Origin: Bryobacterales bacterium | GTDB taxonomy: Bacteria > Acidobacteriota > Terriglobia > Bryobacterales > Bryobacteraceae | Assembly (NCBI GenBank): GCA_003142185.1 | Contig: PLOR01000042.1 | Coordinates: 52,846 to 116,845 of the forward strand | Direction of reading: 5' to 3' | DNA length: 64,000 nt | Shown here: piece after piece, positions 27,082-34,127 of the stretch | How positions within the stretch are numbered: the first letter of the stretch is position 1 | Layout: the number at the start of each line of letters is the position of its first letter | Made by a program: the position numbers and the translations under genes | Notes under the pieces: generated by a model | Database searches by the model: none | Told to the model about the DNA's origin: nothing | The model's input: the letters and a program-made list of their open reading frames with translations, nothing else

Positions 27082-27351
27082 TTGATCAAGCTGGATATTA
27101 TCAACGAAGTCGTCAACCGCACCGGCATCACCAAGACCAAAGCCGAAATGGCTGTCGAGACCGTGTTTGAAACCATGAAGAAGGCGCTCGAGCAGGGCGA
27201 CCGCATCGAGCTGCGCGGCTTCGGTGTGTTCAACGTGAAGCCCCGCAAGACGGGCATCGGACGGAATCCGCGCACCGGCGCGGAGGTTTCCATTCCGCCG
27301 GGCAAGGCGGTGCGATTCAAGCCCGGCAAGGAGCTGCAGACGCTGCAGTAG
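27082..27351 (+). CDS. HU/IHF-family DNA-binding protein
   Basis: From the TTG with a perfect Shine-Dalgarno sequence the protein has 89 residues, the family length. It shows the two N-terminal helices (KLDIINEVVNRTGITKTKAEMAVETVFETM, cut here for length into LDIINEVVNRTG and KAEMAVETVFETM) and the DNA-binding beta arm around FGVFNVKPRKTGIGRNPRTG, ending in AVRFKPGKEL. It bends and compacts DNA as a dimer. It is divergent from flavin reductase and followed 21 bases later by the S2P protease gene. Confidence 0.95.
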   Translation: MIKLDIINEVVNRTGITKTKAEMAVETVFETMKKALEQGDRIELRGFGVFNVKPRKTGIGRNPRTGAEVSIPPGKAVRFKPGKELQTLQ

Positions 27352-27372
27352 ACCGCTGCCGCGCGTCGCATT

Positions 27373-28362
27373 GTGTCTCCCCAGGATTTCCCGCCCGCAT
27401 CATACCCGCTCTACTCCGTGAGCGGAGCGGCGGAGGCTCCCGGCTTGCCGGAGGCCCGCTTCCGCGACCGCTACTGGGTGAACGCGCTGCTGTTCGCGGT
27501 CACGCTGGCTTCGACCACCACCGTCGGAGCCTCGATGCAAATGTTCTTCGACCGCAATCTGCCCTTCGATGTGGACTACAGTCTTACGATGTACCCGGCG
27601 CTATGGCGTCACCCTTCGGCGCTGCTGGCCGGGCTGCCGTTTTCGCTCACCCTGCTCGCCATCCTGATGGCGCACGAGTTGGGCCATTACCTGGCAGCGC
27701 TGCGGTATGGAGTGAATGCCAGCCTGCCTTATTTCTTGCCGTCACCGTTTCTGGGGACGTTCGGCGCGTTCATCCATCTGCGGTCGCCCATTTGCTCGAA
27801 GCGGGCGCTGTTCGATATCGGCATCGCGGGGCCGCTGGCCGGCTTCGTTTTTCTGCTGCCGGCGCTTTCCATCGGCCTCGCGTTTTCGAAGGTGATTCCG
27901 GGCATCGCCAATCAGAGCAGCCTGCAATTCGGCGTGCCGGGCCTCGAGTGGCTGCTCGGCAAACTCATTTTTCCGGGCGTCGCGGCCAGCGACATTTATC
28001 TGCATCCGGCCGCGCGGGCGGCCTGGGTGGGGATGCTGGCCACCGCCTTGAACCTGCTGCCGATCGGACAACTGGATGGCGGCCACATCGTGTACGCACT
28101 CTTTCCGCGGCGCCACGGCACGATCTCGCTGGTGCTCAGCCTGCTCCTGCTGCCGCTCGGTGCGGCCTTTCTGATCGACCAGCGCAAGTTCTGGTTCGGC
28201 TGGCTGCTTTGGGGCCTGGCGCTGCTGCTTTTCGGACGGCGCCATCCCCTGGTGTATGACAGCGGCGAGTTGGATCGCGGACGGCGCAAGCTGGCGCTGC
28301 TGGCGCTGGTAATTTTCCTGCTCTGTTTCACTTTTGTGCCCGTGGGCACCGGCGGATTGTGA
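27373..28362 (+). CDS. Site-2 protease family membrane metalloprotease
   Basis: The 329-residue protein starts at GTG and has about seven membrane helices. The zinc motif is AHELGHYLAA (HExxH, about residue 100), and the distal metal ligand is in NLLPIGQLDGGHI (about residue 228). S2P enzymes cut membrane-embedded substrates such as anti-sigma factors. There is no PDZ domain. It starts 21 bases after the HU stop and ends six bases before the glycosyltransferase, so it may belong to one transcript running from HU to the prepilin peptidase. Confidence 0.9.
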   Translation: MSPQDFPPASYPLYSVSGAAEAPGLPEARFRDRYWVNALLFAVTLASTTTVGASMQMFFDRNLPFDVDYSLTMYPALWRHPSALLAGLPFSLTLLAILMAHELGHYLAALRYGVNASLPYFLPSPFLGTFGAFIHLRSPICSKRALFDIGIAGPLAGFVFLLPALSIGLAFSKVIPGIANQSSLQFGVPGLEWLLGKLIFPGVAASDIYLHPAARAAWVGMLATALNLLPIGQLDGGHIVYALFPRRHGTISLVLSLLLLPLGAAFLIDQRKFWFGWLLWGLALLLFGRRHPLVYDSGELDRGRRKLALLALVIFLLCFTFVPVGTGGL

Positions 28363-28368
28363 GCGGCG

Positions 28369-29106
28369 ATGAAGATCACCGCGACCATCATCACCTTCAA
28401 CGAGGAGCGCAACATCGCGCGCGCTATCGAGAGCCTGCGCTGCTGCGACGAAATCCTGATCGTGGATAGCGGCTCGACGGACCGCACCACGGAGCTGGCG
28501 GAAAACCTGGGTGCGCGCGTGATCGAAGCCAACTGGCGAGGCTATGCCGGGCAGAAGAACTGGGCGGCCGATCAAGCCAGCCACGACTGGGTGCTTTCGC
28601 TCGACGCCGACGAAGCCTTGAGCGAAGGGCTCGAAGCCGAAATCTGGAGCCTGAAGAAATCCGGGCCGCGTCACGACGGTTACACCATGCCGCGCCTCGC
28701 GCGCTACATGGGCCGCTGGATTCTGCATTCCGGCTGGTATCCGGACCGCAAGCTGCGGCTCTACGACCGGCGCCAGGCCAAATGGGTGGGCGACTTCGTG
28801 CACGAAAGCGTGGCCGTCAAGGGCGGCGTCGGACATTTGCAGGGCAACCTGCTGCACTTCACCTGCGAATCGCTTGCCGAGCACATCAAGACGATGGAGC
28901 GCTACACGACGCTGGCGGCGCAGGAACTGGCTTCGCGGCGGATCCAGGTGCCGCTTTCCCGCGTGTTGTTCTCGCCCGCCTGGGCGTTCCTGCAAAGCTA
29001 TTTTCTCAACCGCGGTTTTCTGGATGGCCCGGAGGGCCTGACGATTTCCTATATGGCGGCGTTCTACACGTTTCTCAAATACACGAAAGCGAGAAACATG
29101 AGCTGA
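28369..29106 (+). CDS. Family 2 glycosyltransferase (WaaE/KdtX-like)
   Basis: The 245-residue enzyme has the GT-A fold markers ATIITFNEERNIARAIESL, IVDSGSTDRT and the metal-binding DxD in LSLDADEAL, followed by WVGDFVHESV. It closely matches the pattern of WaaE/KdtX-type glycosyltransferases that decorate the lipopolysaccharide inner core. It should act on the cytoplasmic face of the inner membrane; the sugar cannot be read. Its stop overlaps the next start as TGATG. Confidence 0.88.
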   Translation: MKITATIITFNEERNIARAIESLRCCDEILIVDSGSTDRTTELAENLGARVIEANWRGYAGQKNWAADQASHDWVLSLDADEALSEGLEAEIWSLKKSGPRHDGYTMPRLARYMGRWILHSGWYPDRKLRLYDRRQAKWVGDFVHESVAVKGGVGHLQGNLLHFTCESLAEHIKTMERYTTLAAQELASRRIQVPLSRVLFSPAWAFLQSYFLNRGFLDGPEGLTISYMAAFYTFLKYTKARNMS

Positions 29107-29987
29107 TGCGCATCCTGCATCTGGATGCCGGGCGCGAGATGCGTGGCGGCCAATGGCAGGTGCTGCGCCTGATCGAGGGGCTCGCCGGCGCGGGAGTGGA
29201 ATCGACGCTGCTGGCGCGCACGGGCGCACCGCTCGCAGTCGCGGCGCGGGAACGCGGCTGGCGCGTCGAGCCGCTCGGTTTCGCGCGGGCAGTGCTGCTG
29301 GCGCGGCGGCACGACCTGATCCACGCCCACGATGCACGCTCCCATACGCTCGGCGCCATCGTGCGCGGCGCGCCGCTGGTGGTGGCGCGGCGGGTCGCTT
29401 TCCCGATCGGCTCGCGCTGGAAGTACGCGCGCGCGCGGCACTACCTGGCGGTTTCCGAATTCGTCAAGCGGGTGCTGATGGCGGGCGGCGTTCCGGAGCA
29501 AAAGATCAGCGTGGTCTACGATGGCGTTCCCGTGCTGGAGCCATCCGCCGGAACCCGTGTGCTGGCGCTGGCCAACTTCGACGATCCGCAAAAAGGCGCG
29601 CCGCTGGCGATGGAAGCGGCGCGGCTGGCGGGCGTCGAGTTACTGCTCACTCAACACCTGGAGCGCGACCTGCCGCAAGCCGCGTCGTTCGTTTACATCA
29701 CTCACGCCGAAGGGCTGGGCTCGGCCGCCCTGCTGGCGATGTCGGCGGCCGTGCCGGTGATCGCCAGCCGCGTCGGCGGATTGCCCGAAGTGGTGCGCGA
29801 TCGCGAAACCGGCCTGCTGGTGAAAAACGCGCCCGCCGCGGTGGCCGCCGCGCTCGTCCAACTCGCCGGCGACCCCGCATTCGCCCGGCGGATGGGCCAG
29901 GCCGCCCGCCGCGCCGTGATCGAGAACTTTACCGTGGGCCACATGGTGCGCCGTACCATGGAGGTTTATCACGAGGTGCTCTCATGA
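29106..29987 (+). CDS. Family 4 (GT-B) glycosyltransferase
   Basis: The 293-residue protein begins MRILHLDAGREMRGGQWQV, with the Gly-Gly acceptor loop of GT-B enzymes. The donor-binding C-terminal domain shows THAEGLGSAALLAMSAAVPV and ASRVGGLPEVV. It is shorter than the usual 350-380 residues, with the linker region compressed. It overlaps the WaaE-like gene by one base and the prepilin peptidase by four bases, so it is translated from the same mRNA. It probably works with the preceding enzyme in surface glycan synthesis (inference). Confidence 0.85.
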   Translation: MRILHLDAGREMRGGQWQVLRLIEGLAGAGVESTLLARTGAPLAVAARERGWRVEPLGFARAVLLARRHDLIHAHDARSHTLGAIVRGAPLVVARRVAFPIGSRWKYARARHYLAVSEFVKRVLMAGGVPEQKISVVYDGVPVLEPSAGTRVLALANFDDPQKGAPLAMEAARLAGVELLLTQHLERDLPQAASFVYITHAEGLGSAALLAMSAAVPVIASRVGGLPEVVRDRETGLLVKNAPAAVAAALVQLAGDPAFARRMGQAARRAVIENFTVGHMVRRTMEVYHEVLS

Positions 29988-30793
29988 TGGAAGCCTGTCT
30001 CGCGCTCTTGTTCGGATTGCTGATCGGCAGTTTCCTGAATGTCTGCATTTATCGCTGGCCGCTCGATCTTTCGGTAGTGCGGCCGCGCTCCTATTGCCCC
30101 AAGTGCGAGGCGCCGATCGCCTGGTACGATAACGTGCCGCTGGCGAGCTACGCCATTCTCGGCGGGAAATGCCGTCACTGCCGGGCGCGCATTTCGCCGC
30201 GCTACCCGGTGGTGGAACTGCTCACCGGCGCCCTCTTTTTTCTGCTGGTGTACCGCTACGGGCTGACGCCATTCGCAGGCAAAATGTGCGTCTTCACCGC
30301 CATGCTGGTGGCGCTGCTATTCACCGACCTGGAGGAGCGCATCCTGCCCGACGAATTCACCGTCTGGGGCACCGTAGCGGGCCTGGTATTCGCAATCTTC
30401 GCGGCGACCCCGGACGCCACCGCATCCCTCTTGTTGTGGATGGTCGGCCTGGACTCGGCTGGGTGGTTCGCGAGACTGGCGGCGGCGGCTGTGGCGGCCG
30501 CGCTGCCGGCGGGCGTGCTCTGGAGCGCGGGCTGGCTGTATCGGAAGGCCAGACATCGCGAAGGCGTGGGCCTCGGTGACGTCAAGATGGTTGCCCTGTT
30601 GGGCTGCTATCTCGGCCTGGAAGCCGGGCTGGTCGCGCTGGTCTTAGGCTCGCTGGCAGGCTCGGTGCTGGGCTTCGCATACATGAAACTGACGCACAAG
30701 GACCCATCTACTTACGAATTGCCCTTCGGCACATTCCTGAGCGGATCCGCGCTCGTCGTAGTGATTTTCAGTAAGCCGCTTTTCGGCTGGTAA
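29984..30793 (+). CDS. pilD: Type IV prepilin peptidase / N-methyltransferase
   Basis: The 269-residue membrane protein cuts the leader of type IV pilins and methylates the new N-terminus. It has the two CxxC pairs of the N-terminal cytoplasmic loop (YCPKCEAP and GGKCRHCRA), and the catalytic aspartates in FTDLEERILPDE and GVGLGDVKM. There are about eight hydrophobic helices. Its start (ATGATG) overlaps the glycosyltransferase stop by four bases. No pilin or pil machinery gene is in the window. Confidence 0.93.
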   Translation: MMEACLALLFGLLIGSFLNVCIYRWPLDLSVVRPRSYCPKCEAPIAWYDNVPLASYAILGGKCRHCRARISPRYPVVELLTGALFFLLVYRYGLTPFAGKMCVFTAMLVALLFTDLEERILPDEFTVWGTVAGLVFAIFAATPDATASLLLWMVGLDSAGWFARLAAAAVAAALPAGVLWSAGWLYRKARHREGVGLGDVKMVALLGCYLGLEAGLVALVLGSLAGSVLGFAYMKLTHKDPSTYELPFGTFLSGSALVVVIFSKPLFGW

Positions 30794-30897
30794 GCGGGCG
30801 TGTGGCCGCACCCTCCTCCGCAGGCACCCTTGCAACGTGTTAGTAATAGACATTCAGGTCCGAACTCCAGGAAAAAATCAACCTTATCAGGACGGCT

Positions 30898-32343
30898 ATG
30901 AGTATACGTTTATCCGACGGAACCGAAATCCCCATCGAAATGCACAAGGTGCGTATTGTGCAGAAAACGCGGCTGGCGCCCGCTCGCGAGCGGCTGAAGG
31001 CGATCGAAGAGGCGGGGTACAACACGTTCCTTCTCCGTTCCCGCGACCTCTTTCTCGACATGCTGACCGATAGCGGCACCAATGCCATGAGCGACAATCA
31101 GCAGGCCGCCATGATGCAGTCCGATGACGCCTACGCCGGTTCGGAGAGCTTTTACCGCCTGCTCGATTCGGTCCGCGAAATCTTCGGTTACGAATACCTC
31201 CTGCCCGTCCATCAAGGCCGCGCCGCCGAACACCTGCTGGCCAAAACTTTCGTCAAGCCCGGCGACGTCATACCGATGAATTATCACTTCACCACCACCA
31301 AGGCGCATTTCAACCTGGCGGGCGGCAAGGTGCTGGAACTCTATGGGCCTGAGGCGCTGAACACGCAAAGCTCGCATCCCTTCAAGGGAAACATGGATCT
31401 CGACCGGCTGCGCGAGGCCATCACCCAGGCCGGCCCGAGCAATGTCTCCTTCGTGCGCATGGAGGCCACAACCAACCTCATCGGCGGCCAGCCGTTTTCC
31501 ATGGAGAACCTGCGGCAAGTGAAGGCGCTGGTCGAGCCGCTGGGTATTTTCCTGGTGGTGGACGGCAGTCTCATCTCCGAAAACGCCTACTTCATTCGCC
31601 AGCGCGAAGCCGGGTATGAGAACACGTCCATCCGCGACATCATCCGGGAAATGATGAGCATCGCAGACCTTTGCTACCTCTCCGGCCGCAAGAGTTGCAG
31701 CGTGCGCGGCGGCCTCATCGCCACCAACCGCAAGGACCTCCATGACGCCATCCGGCCCTGGCTTCCGGTGTACGAGGGCTTCTTCACCTACGGCGGCATG
31801 TCCTCGAAGGAAATCGAAGCGATGGCGGTTGGCATCCGGGAAATGACCGATCTCGAGGTCGCCGGCTCCTCGGCGGACGCAGTCAAGTACTTCGTCGGCC
31901 TACTGCTACAGAAGGGTGTCCCGGTAGTCACACCCGCCGGTGGGCTGGCCTGCCATGTCGATGCGATGCGATTTATCGATCACGTGCCGCAATCGGAATA
32001 CCCCGCCGGCGCCCTGGCGGCTGCGTTCTTCATCGCCTCCGGCGCCCGCGGCATGGAGCGCGGCTCGGTGTCGATGGATCGCGACGAAGAAGGGCGTGAT
32101 GTTCCGTCGGACCTCGAACTGCTCCGCCTCGCGGTGCCCCGCCGAGTCTACACGATGTCTCACTTCCAGTATGCCGCCGACCGTTTGCAGTGGCTCTACA
32201 ACCACCGCCGGCTGATCGGCGGCCTCGAGTTCTACGAAGAGCCGCCCGTGCTCCGCTTCTTCGCCGGCCGCATGAAGACCAAGGGCGATTGGGGCACCGC
32301 ACTCACCGAAGCATTCGAGGAAGATTTCGGTACGGGCTGCTGA
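30898..32343 (+). CDS. Tyrosine phenol-lyase/tryptophanase family beta-eliminating lyase
   Basis: The 481-residue PLP enzyme is closer to tyrosine phenol-lyase than to tryptophanase. It keeps YAGSESFY (TPL Tyr71), FTTTKAH (TPL Thr124 region), ARGMERG (TPL Arg381 region), PRRVYT (TPL Arg404) and the Schiff-base Lys in LSGRKSCSV. The conserved DATR block (TPL Asp214-Arg217; DSAR in tryptophanase) is DGSL here, losing the cofactor-contacting Arg. The preceding Lys of the SGKK motif is Arg. The enzyme would release ammonia and pyruvate from an aromatic or other beta-substituted amino acid, but the substrate is uncertain. AGGACGG gives a weak ribosome site. It is transcribed alone. Confidence 0.85.
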   Translation: MSIRLSDGTEIPIEMHKVRIVQKTRLAPARERLKAIEEAGYNTFLLRSRDLFLDMLTDSGTNAMSDNQQAAMMQSDDAYAGSESFYRLLDSVREIFGYEYLLPVHQGRAAEHLLAKTFVKPGDVIPMNYHFTTTKAHFNLAGGKVLELYGPEALNTQSSHPFKGNMDLDRLREAITQAGPSNVSFVRMEATTNLIGGQPFSMENLRQVKALVEPLGIFLVVDGSLISENAYFIRQREAGYENTSIRDIIREMMSIADLCYLSGRKSCSVRGGLIATNRKDLHDAIRPWLPVYEGFFTYGGMSSKEIEAMAVGIREMTDLEVAGSSADAVKYFVGLLLQKGVPVVTPAGGLACHVDAMRFIDHVPQSEYPAGALAAAFFIASGARGMERGSVSMDRDEEGRDVPSDLELLRLAVPRRVYTMSHFQYAADRLQWLYNHRRLIGGLEFYEEPPVLRFFAGRMKTKGDWGTALTEAFEEDFGTGC

Positions 32344-32546
32344 ACGTGGCGCACGCACTCGTGCGTGCCGCGTCGGCACTCGTGCCGACGCCGGGGTAGG
32401 AACACAGGGAAACGAAAAACACCGGCGGCAAAGACCGCCGGCGTTACCGTGTCGCGCTTCTTCGTAACACCGGCGGCTGCTTTCCCGTGCGCGAGCAGGT
32501 GTCGAGAAGAGTCTCGACACGGCACGCACGAGTGCGTGCGCCACGT
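32344..32546. repeat. Family A composite element, copy 2, with nested family B
   Basis: The ends 32344-32370 and 32520-32546 are perfect 27-bp inverted repeats (beginning ACGTGGCGCACGCACTCG). Between them are the family A hairpins GTCGGCACTCGTGCCGAC and GTCGAGAAGAGTCTCGAC, and a family B arm at 32418-32448 with a partial second arm. At 203 bp it is longer than the simple 118-bp copy at 45119. No coding capacity is evident. Confidence 0.88.
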
Positions 32547-32569
32547 CGGCCGCCGGGAGCTGCTCCCGC

Positions 32570-32971
32570 TTACTGGCCGAGGATGTTGAACGTGGTGGTG
32601 CCTTCCACGCGAACCTTGGAATAGGCTTCCACCCAAGTCTTGTGATAAGGGTCCTGCGCGTATGCCTTCAATGCGTCGGGTCCGGCCATCTCCATGCACA
32701 TGCCGTACTCGCGAGCCGCGGGTCCTTCCATTCCCATCTGGTGAAGAGGCGACTGTAGCTTGCCATACCAGACCTTCGTGATGCCCTTGATTTTGGCGGG
32801 CAGTGCGTCGCTCGCCTGGTAGAAGGCTTGCCAATCGGCTGGCGTGGCGTCTTTGATTGGCGTCCACGCGAAACAATGCATCAGGGTCTTTTCGCCGGCA
32901 CGCGCTCCCGGTGAGACCAACAGTACAACGGCCGCGCACGCTACGAGGTGCGCCATTCTGAGGAACTTCAT
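32570..32971 (-). CDS. Exported Dabb-type stress-responsive barrel protein
   Basis: The 133-residue protein starts at an ATG with AAGGAG nine bases upstream. It has a signal peptide (FLRMAHLVACAAVVLLVSPGARA) here shown only in part as VACAAVVLLVSPGARA. The mature part matches a Dabb alpha-beta barrel: LMHCFAWTPIKDATPADWQ, LPAKIKGITKVWYGK, YGMCMEMAGPDALKAYA and DPYHKTWVE. Dabb proteins dimerise through the barrel; some act in stress response or polyketide cyclisation. Export to the periplasm is unusual for the better known members. Convergent with the TPL-like gene. Confidence 0.82.
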   Translation of the reverse strand: MKFLRMAHLVACAAVVLLVSPGARAGEKTLMHCFAWTPIKDATPADWQAFYQASDALPAKIKGITKVWYGKLQSPLHQMGMEGPAAREYGMCMEMAGPDALKAYAQDPYHKTWVEAYSKVRVEGTTTFNILGQ

Positions 32972-33117
32972 CGGCTGTTTCTCCTTGGGGCGGCTTGTCC
33001 GCCACCCTTGGATCTTAGCACCGCAGCCTGGGAAAAGACGCGCCCGCAAGCGAGCGTTGAAGCTTCTACACTTTTAGCGTTAGGCGGCACCTAGCCGTGC
33101 CAACCCGATACGTGGTG

Positions 33118-33275
33118 TCTTGTATCAGGGCACGCCTTCAGCCGGCCGAAGCCGTGCCCTGATACAAAGCCTCCTGAAAGAGAGAAGCCACGGCGTACCC
33201 CCTACGTTCAGATTCGTGCGAATTCACTAGGAATGGAGAGTTTCGCCATTCCTCGGTCGCGCACCGGGTGCAATG
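33118..33275. repeat. Family C interspersed repeat, copy 3 (inverted, shortened)
   Basis: Read on the minus strand it has AATGGCGAAACTCTCCATTC, ACGAATCTGA, GGGGTACGCC, AGGAGGCTTTGTATCAGGG and a GCACGGCTTCGGCC hairpin, in the same order as the copies at 7210 and 15385. The central part of about 120 bases is missing. It makes up most of the gap 32972-33346. Confidence 0.8.
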
Positions 33276-33346
33276 AGCGTGAGTTCTTCAAGCCATAAAG
33301 TGGATTATCATAACCATTGGCGTGCTAGCGCCATTTCGAGGGAATT

Positions 33347-33610
33347 ATGGCAGACGAACCGAAGCCTAAAGAACGCAAGAAGCCGGTCGAACCGGGATCC
33401 AAAGAAAGCGGCGTAGCAGCTAAAGCAAAACCTGCGGGCGCCGCCGCAGGCAAGAAAGCACCGGTGGCGGCAGCCGCCGAACCCGCTCCACCGAAGCCGC
33501 AGACGAAGTCGCAGAAGGTACCGAAACTCCAGAAAAAGAACAAGTCCCGCTTGCCGCGCCGCGAGAAGAAGGCGCAACAAAAGGCTGCAGCGAAACAGAG
33601 CGCGGCCTGA
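33347..33610 (+). CDS. Lys/Ala/Pro-rich basic small protein
   Basis: The 87-residue protein is made almost wholly of Lys, Ala, Pro, Glu and Gln (KPKERKKPVEPGSK, AAAGKKAPVAAAAEP, REKKAQQKAAAKQSAA). It has a strong positive charge, no hydrophobic core and no signal peptide. The composition resembles histone H1-like or other disordered nucleic-acid-binding proteins. GAGGG lies about eight bases before the ATG. A nucleoid or RNA-binding role is inference from composition only. Confidence 0.6.
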   Translation: MADEPKPKERKKPVEPGSKESGVAAKAKPAGAAAGKKAPVAAAAEPAPPKPQTKSQKVPKLQKKNKSRLPRREKKAQQKAAAKQSAA

Positions 33611-34127
33611 GTGACCAGCAGCCGCCGGACGCAATAGGACGGTGCCGATCATGGCCCCCCAGTCGGAAGAAGCCTTTAGCGGGGAACTGCCGGCGTGCGT
33701 TTCCTCCCTTGCTCGCCCCCCTCTGTGACGAGTCTTCCTCGGGGTGGGAACGATCATTCCCACGATTCGGAACTAACTCGTTGAAAACGCTAAGAACAGT
33801 TGCTAAATTGTGGGCCCGATCGTTCCCATTTTCGGCCCGCTCGCCTTATCGAAGCAGATTCGGGCCGAGCGTGCCCGGCCGCTACCGGTTTCATTGTGAC
33901 ACTGAGGCTGGGCGGAAGCGGTGTGCGGAGCGGTGAGAAGTGGCAGTAAGTTTCGTGGGGGCTGGGGGTTGGAAATGTTTGGCGGATGTGTGACCGGGGC
34001 GAGTGGGCGATCAGATCAGCCAAAGCGGCGTGACGGTTTGGGTGCAGTAGGGGAAGGCGCGCTTTTGAAGCTGTAAGAAACCGCCCGCAAGCGGGCGGGT
34101 GGCAAGCTAAAGCATGCCCCACCAACG
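33611..34127. other. Non-coding gap with alternative hairpins
   Basis: No convincing gene is visible. GTGGGAA-TTCCCAC (33744-33763) forms a 7-bp hairpin; its left half, TGGGAACGATC (33745-33755), also pairs perfectly with GATCGTTCCCA (33818-33828). Near the 3' end, CCGCCCGC-AA-GCGGGCGG (34081-34098) and GGCAAGCT-AA-AGCATGCC (34101-34118) are family E hairpins next to the fumarase stop codon and could act in termination. Confidence 0.5.

Noticed and set aside
29153..29983. Upstream extension of the prepilin peptidase frame by 277 codons
   Set aside because: The extension is an Arg/Gly-rich shadow of the glycosyltransferase gene; the peptidase starts normally at ATG 29984.
33308..33763. 151-codon minus-strand frame opposite the Lys/Ala-rich protein
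   Set aside because: It is the low-complexity complement of that gene (Phe/Leu/Arg-rich) without start signals.
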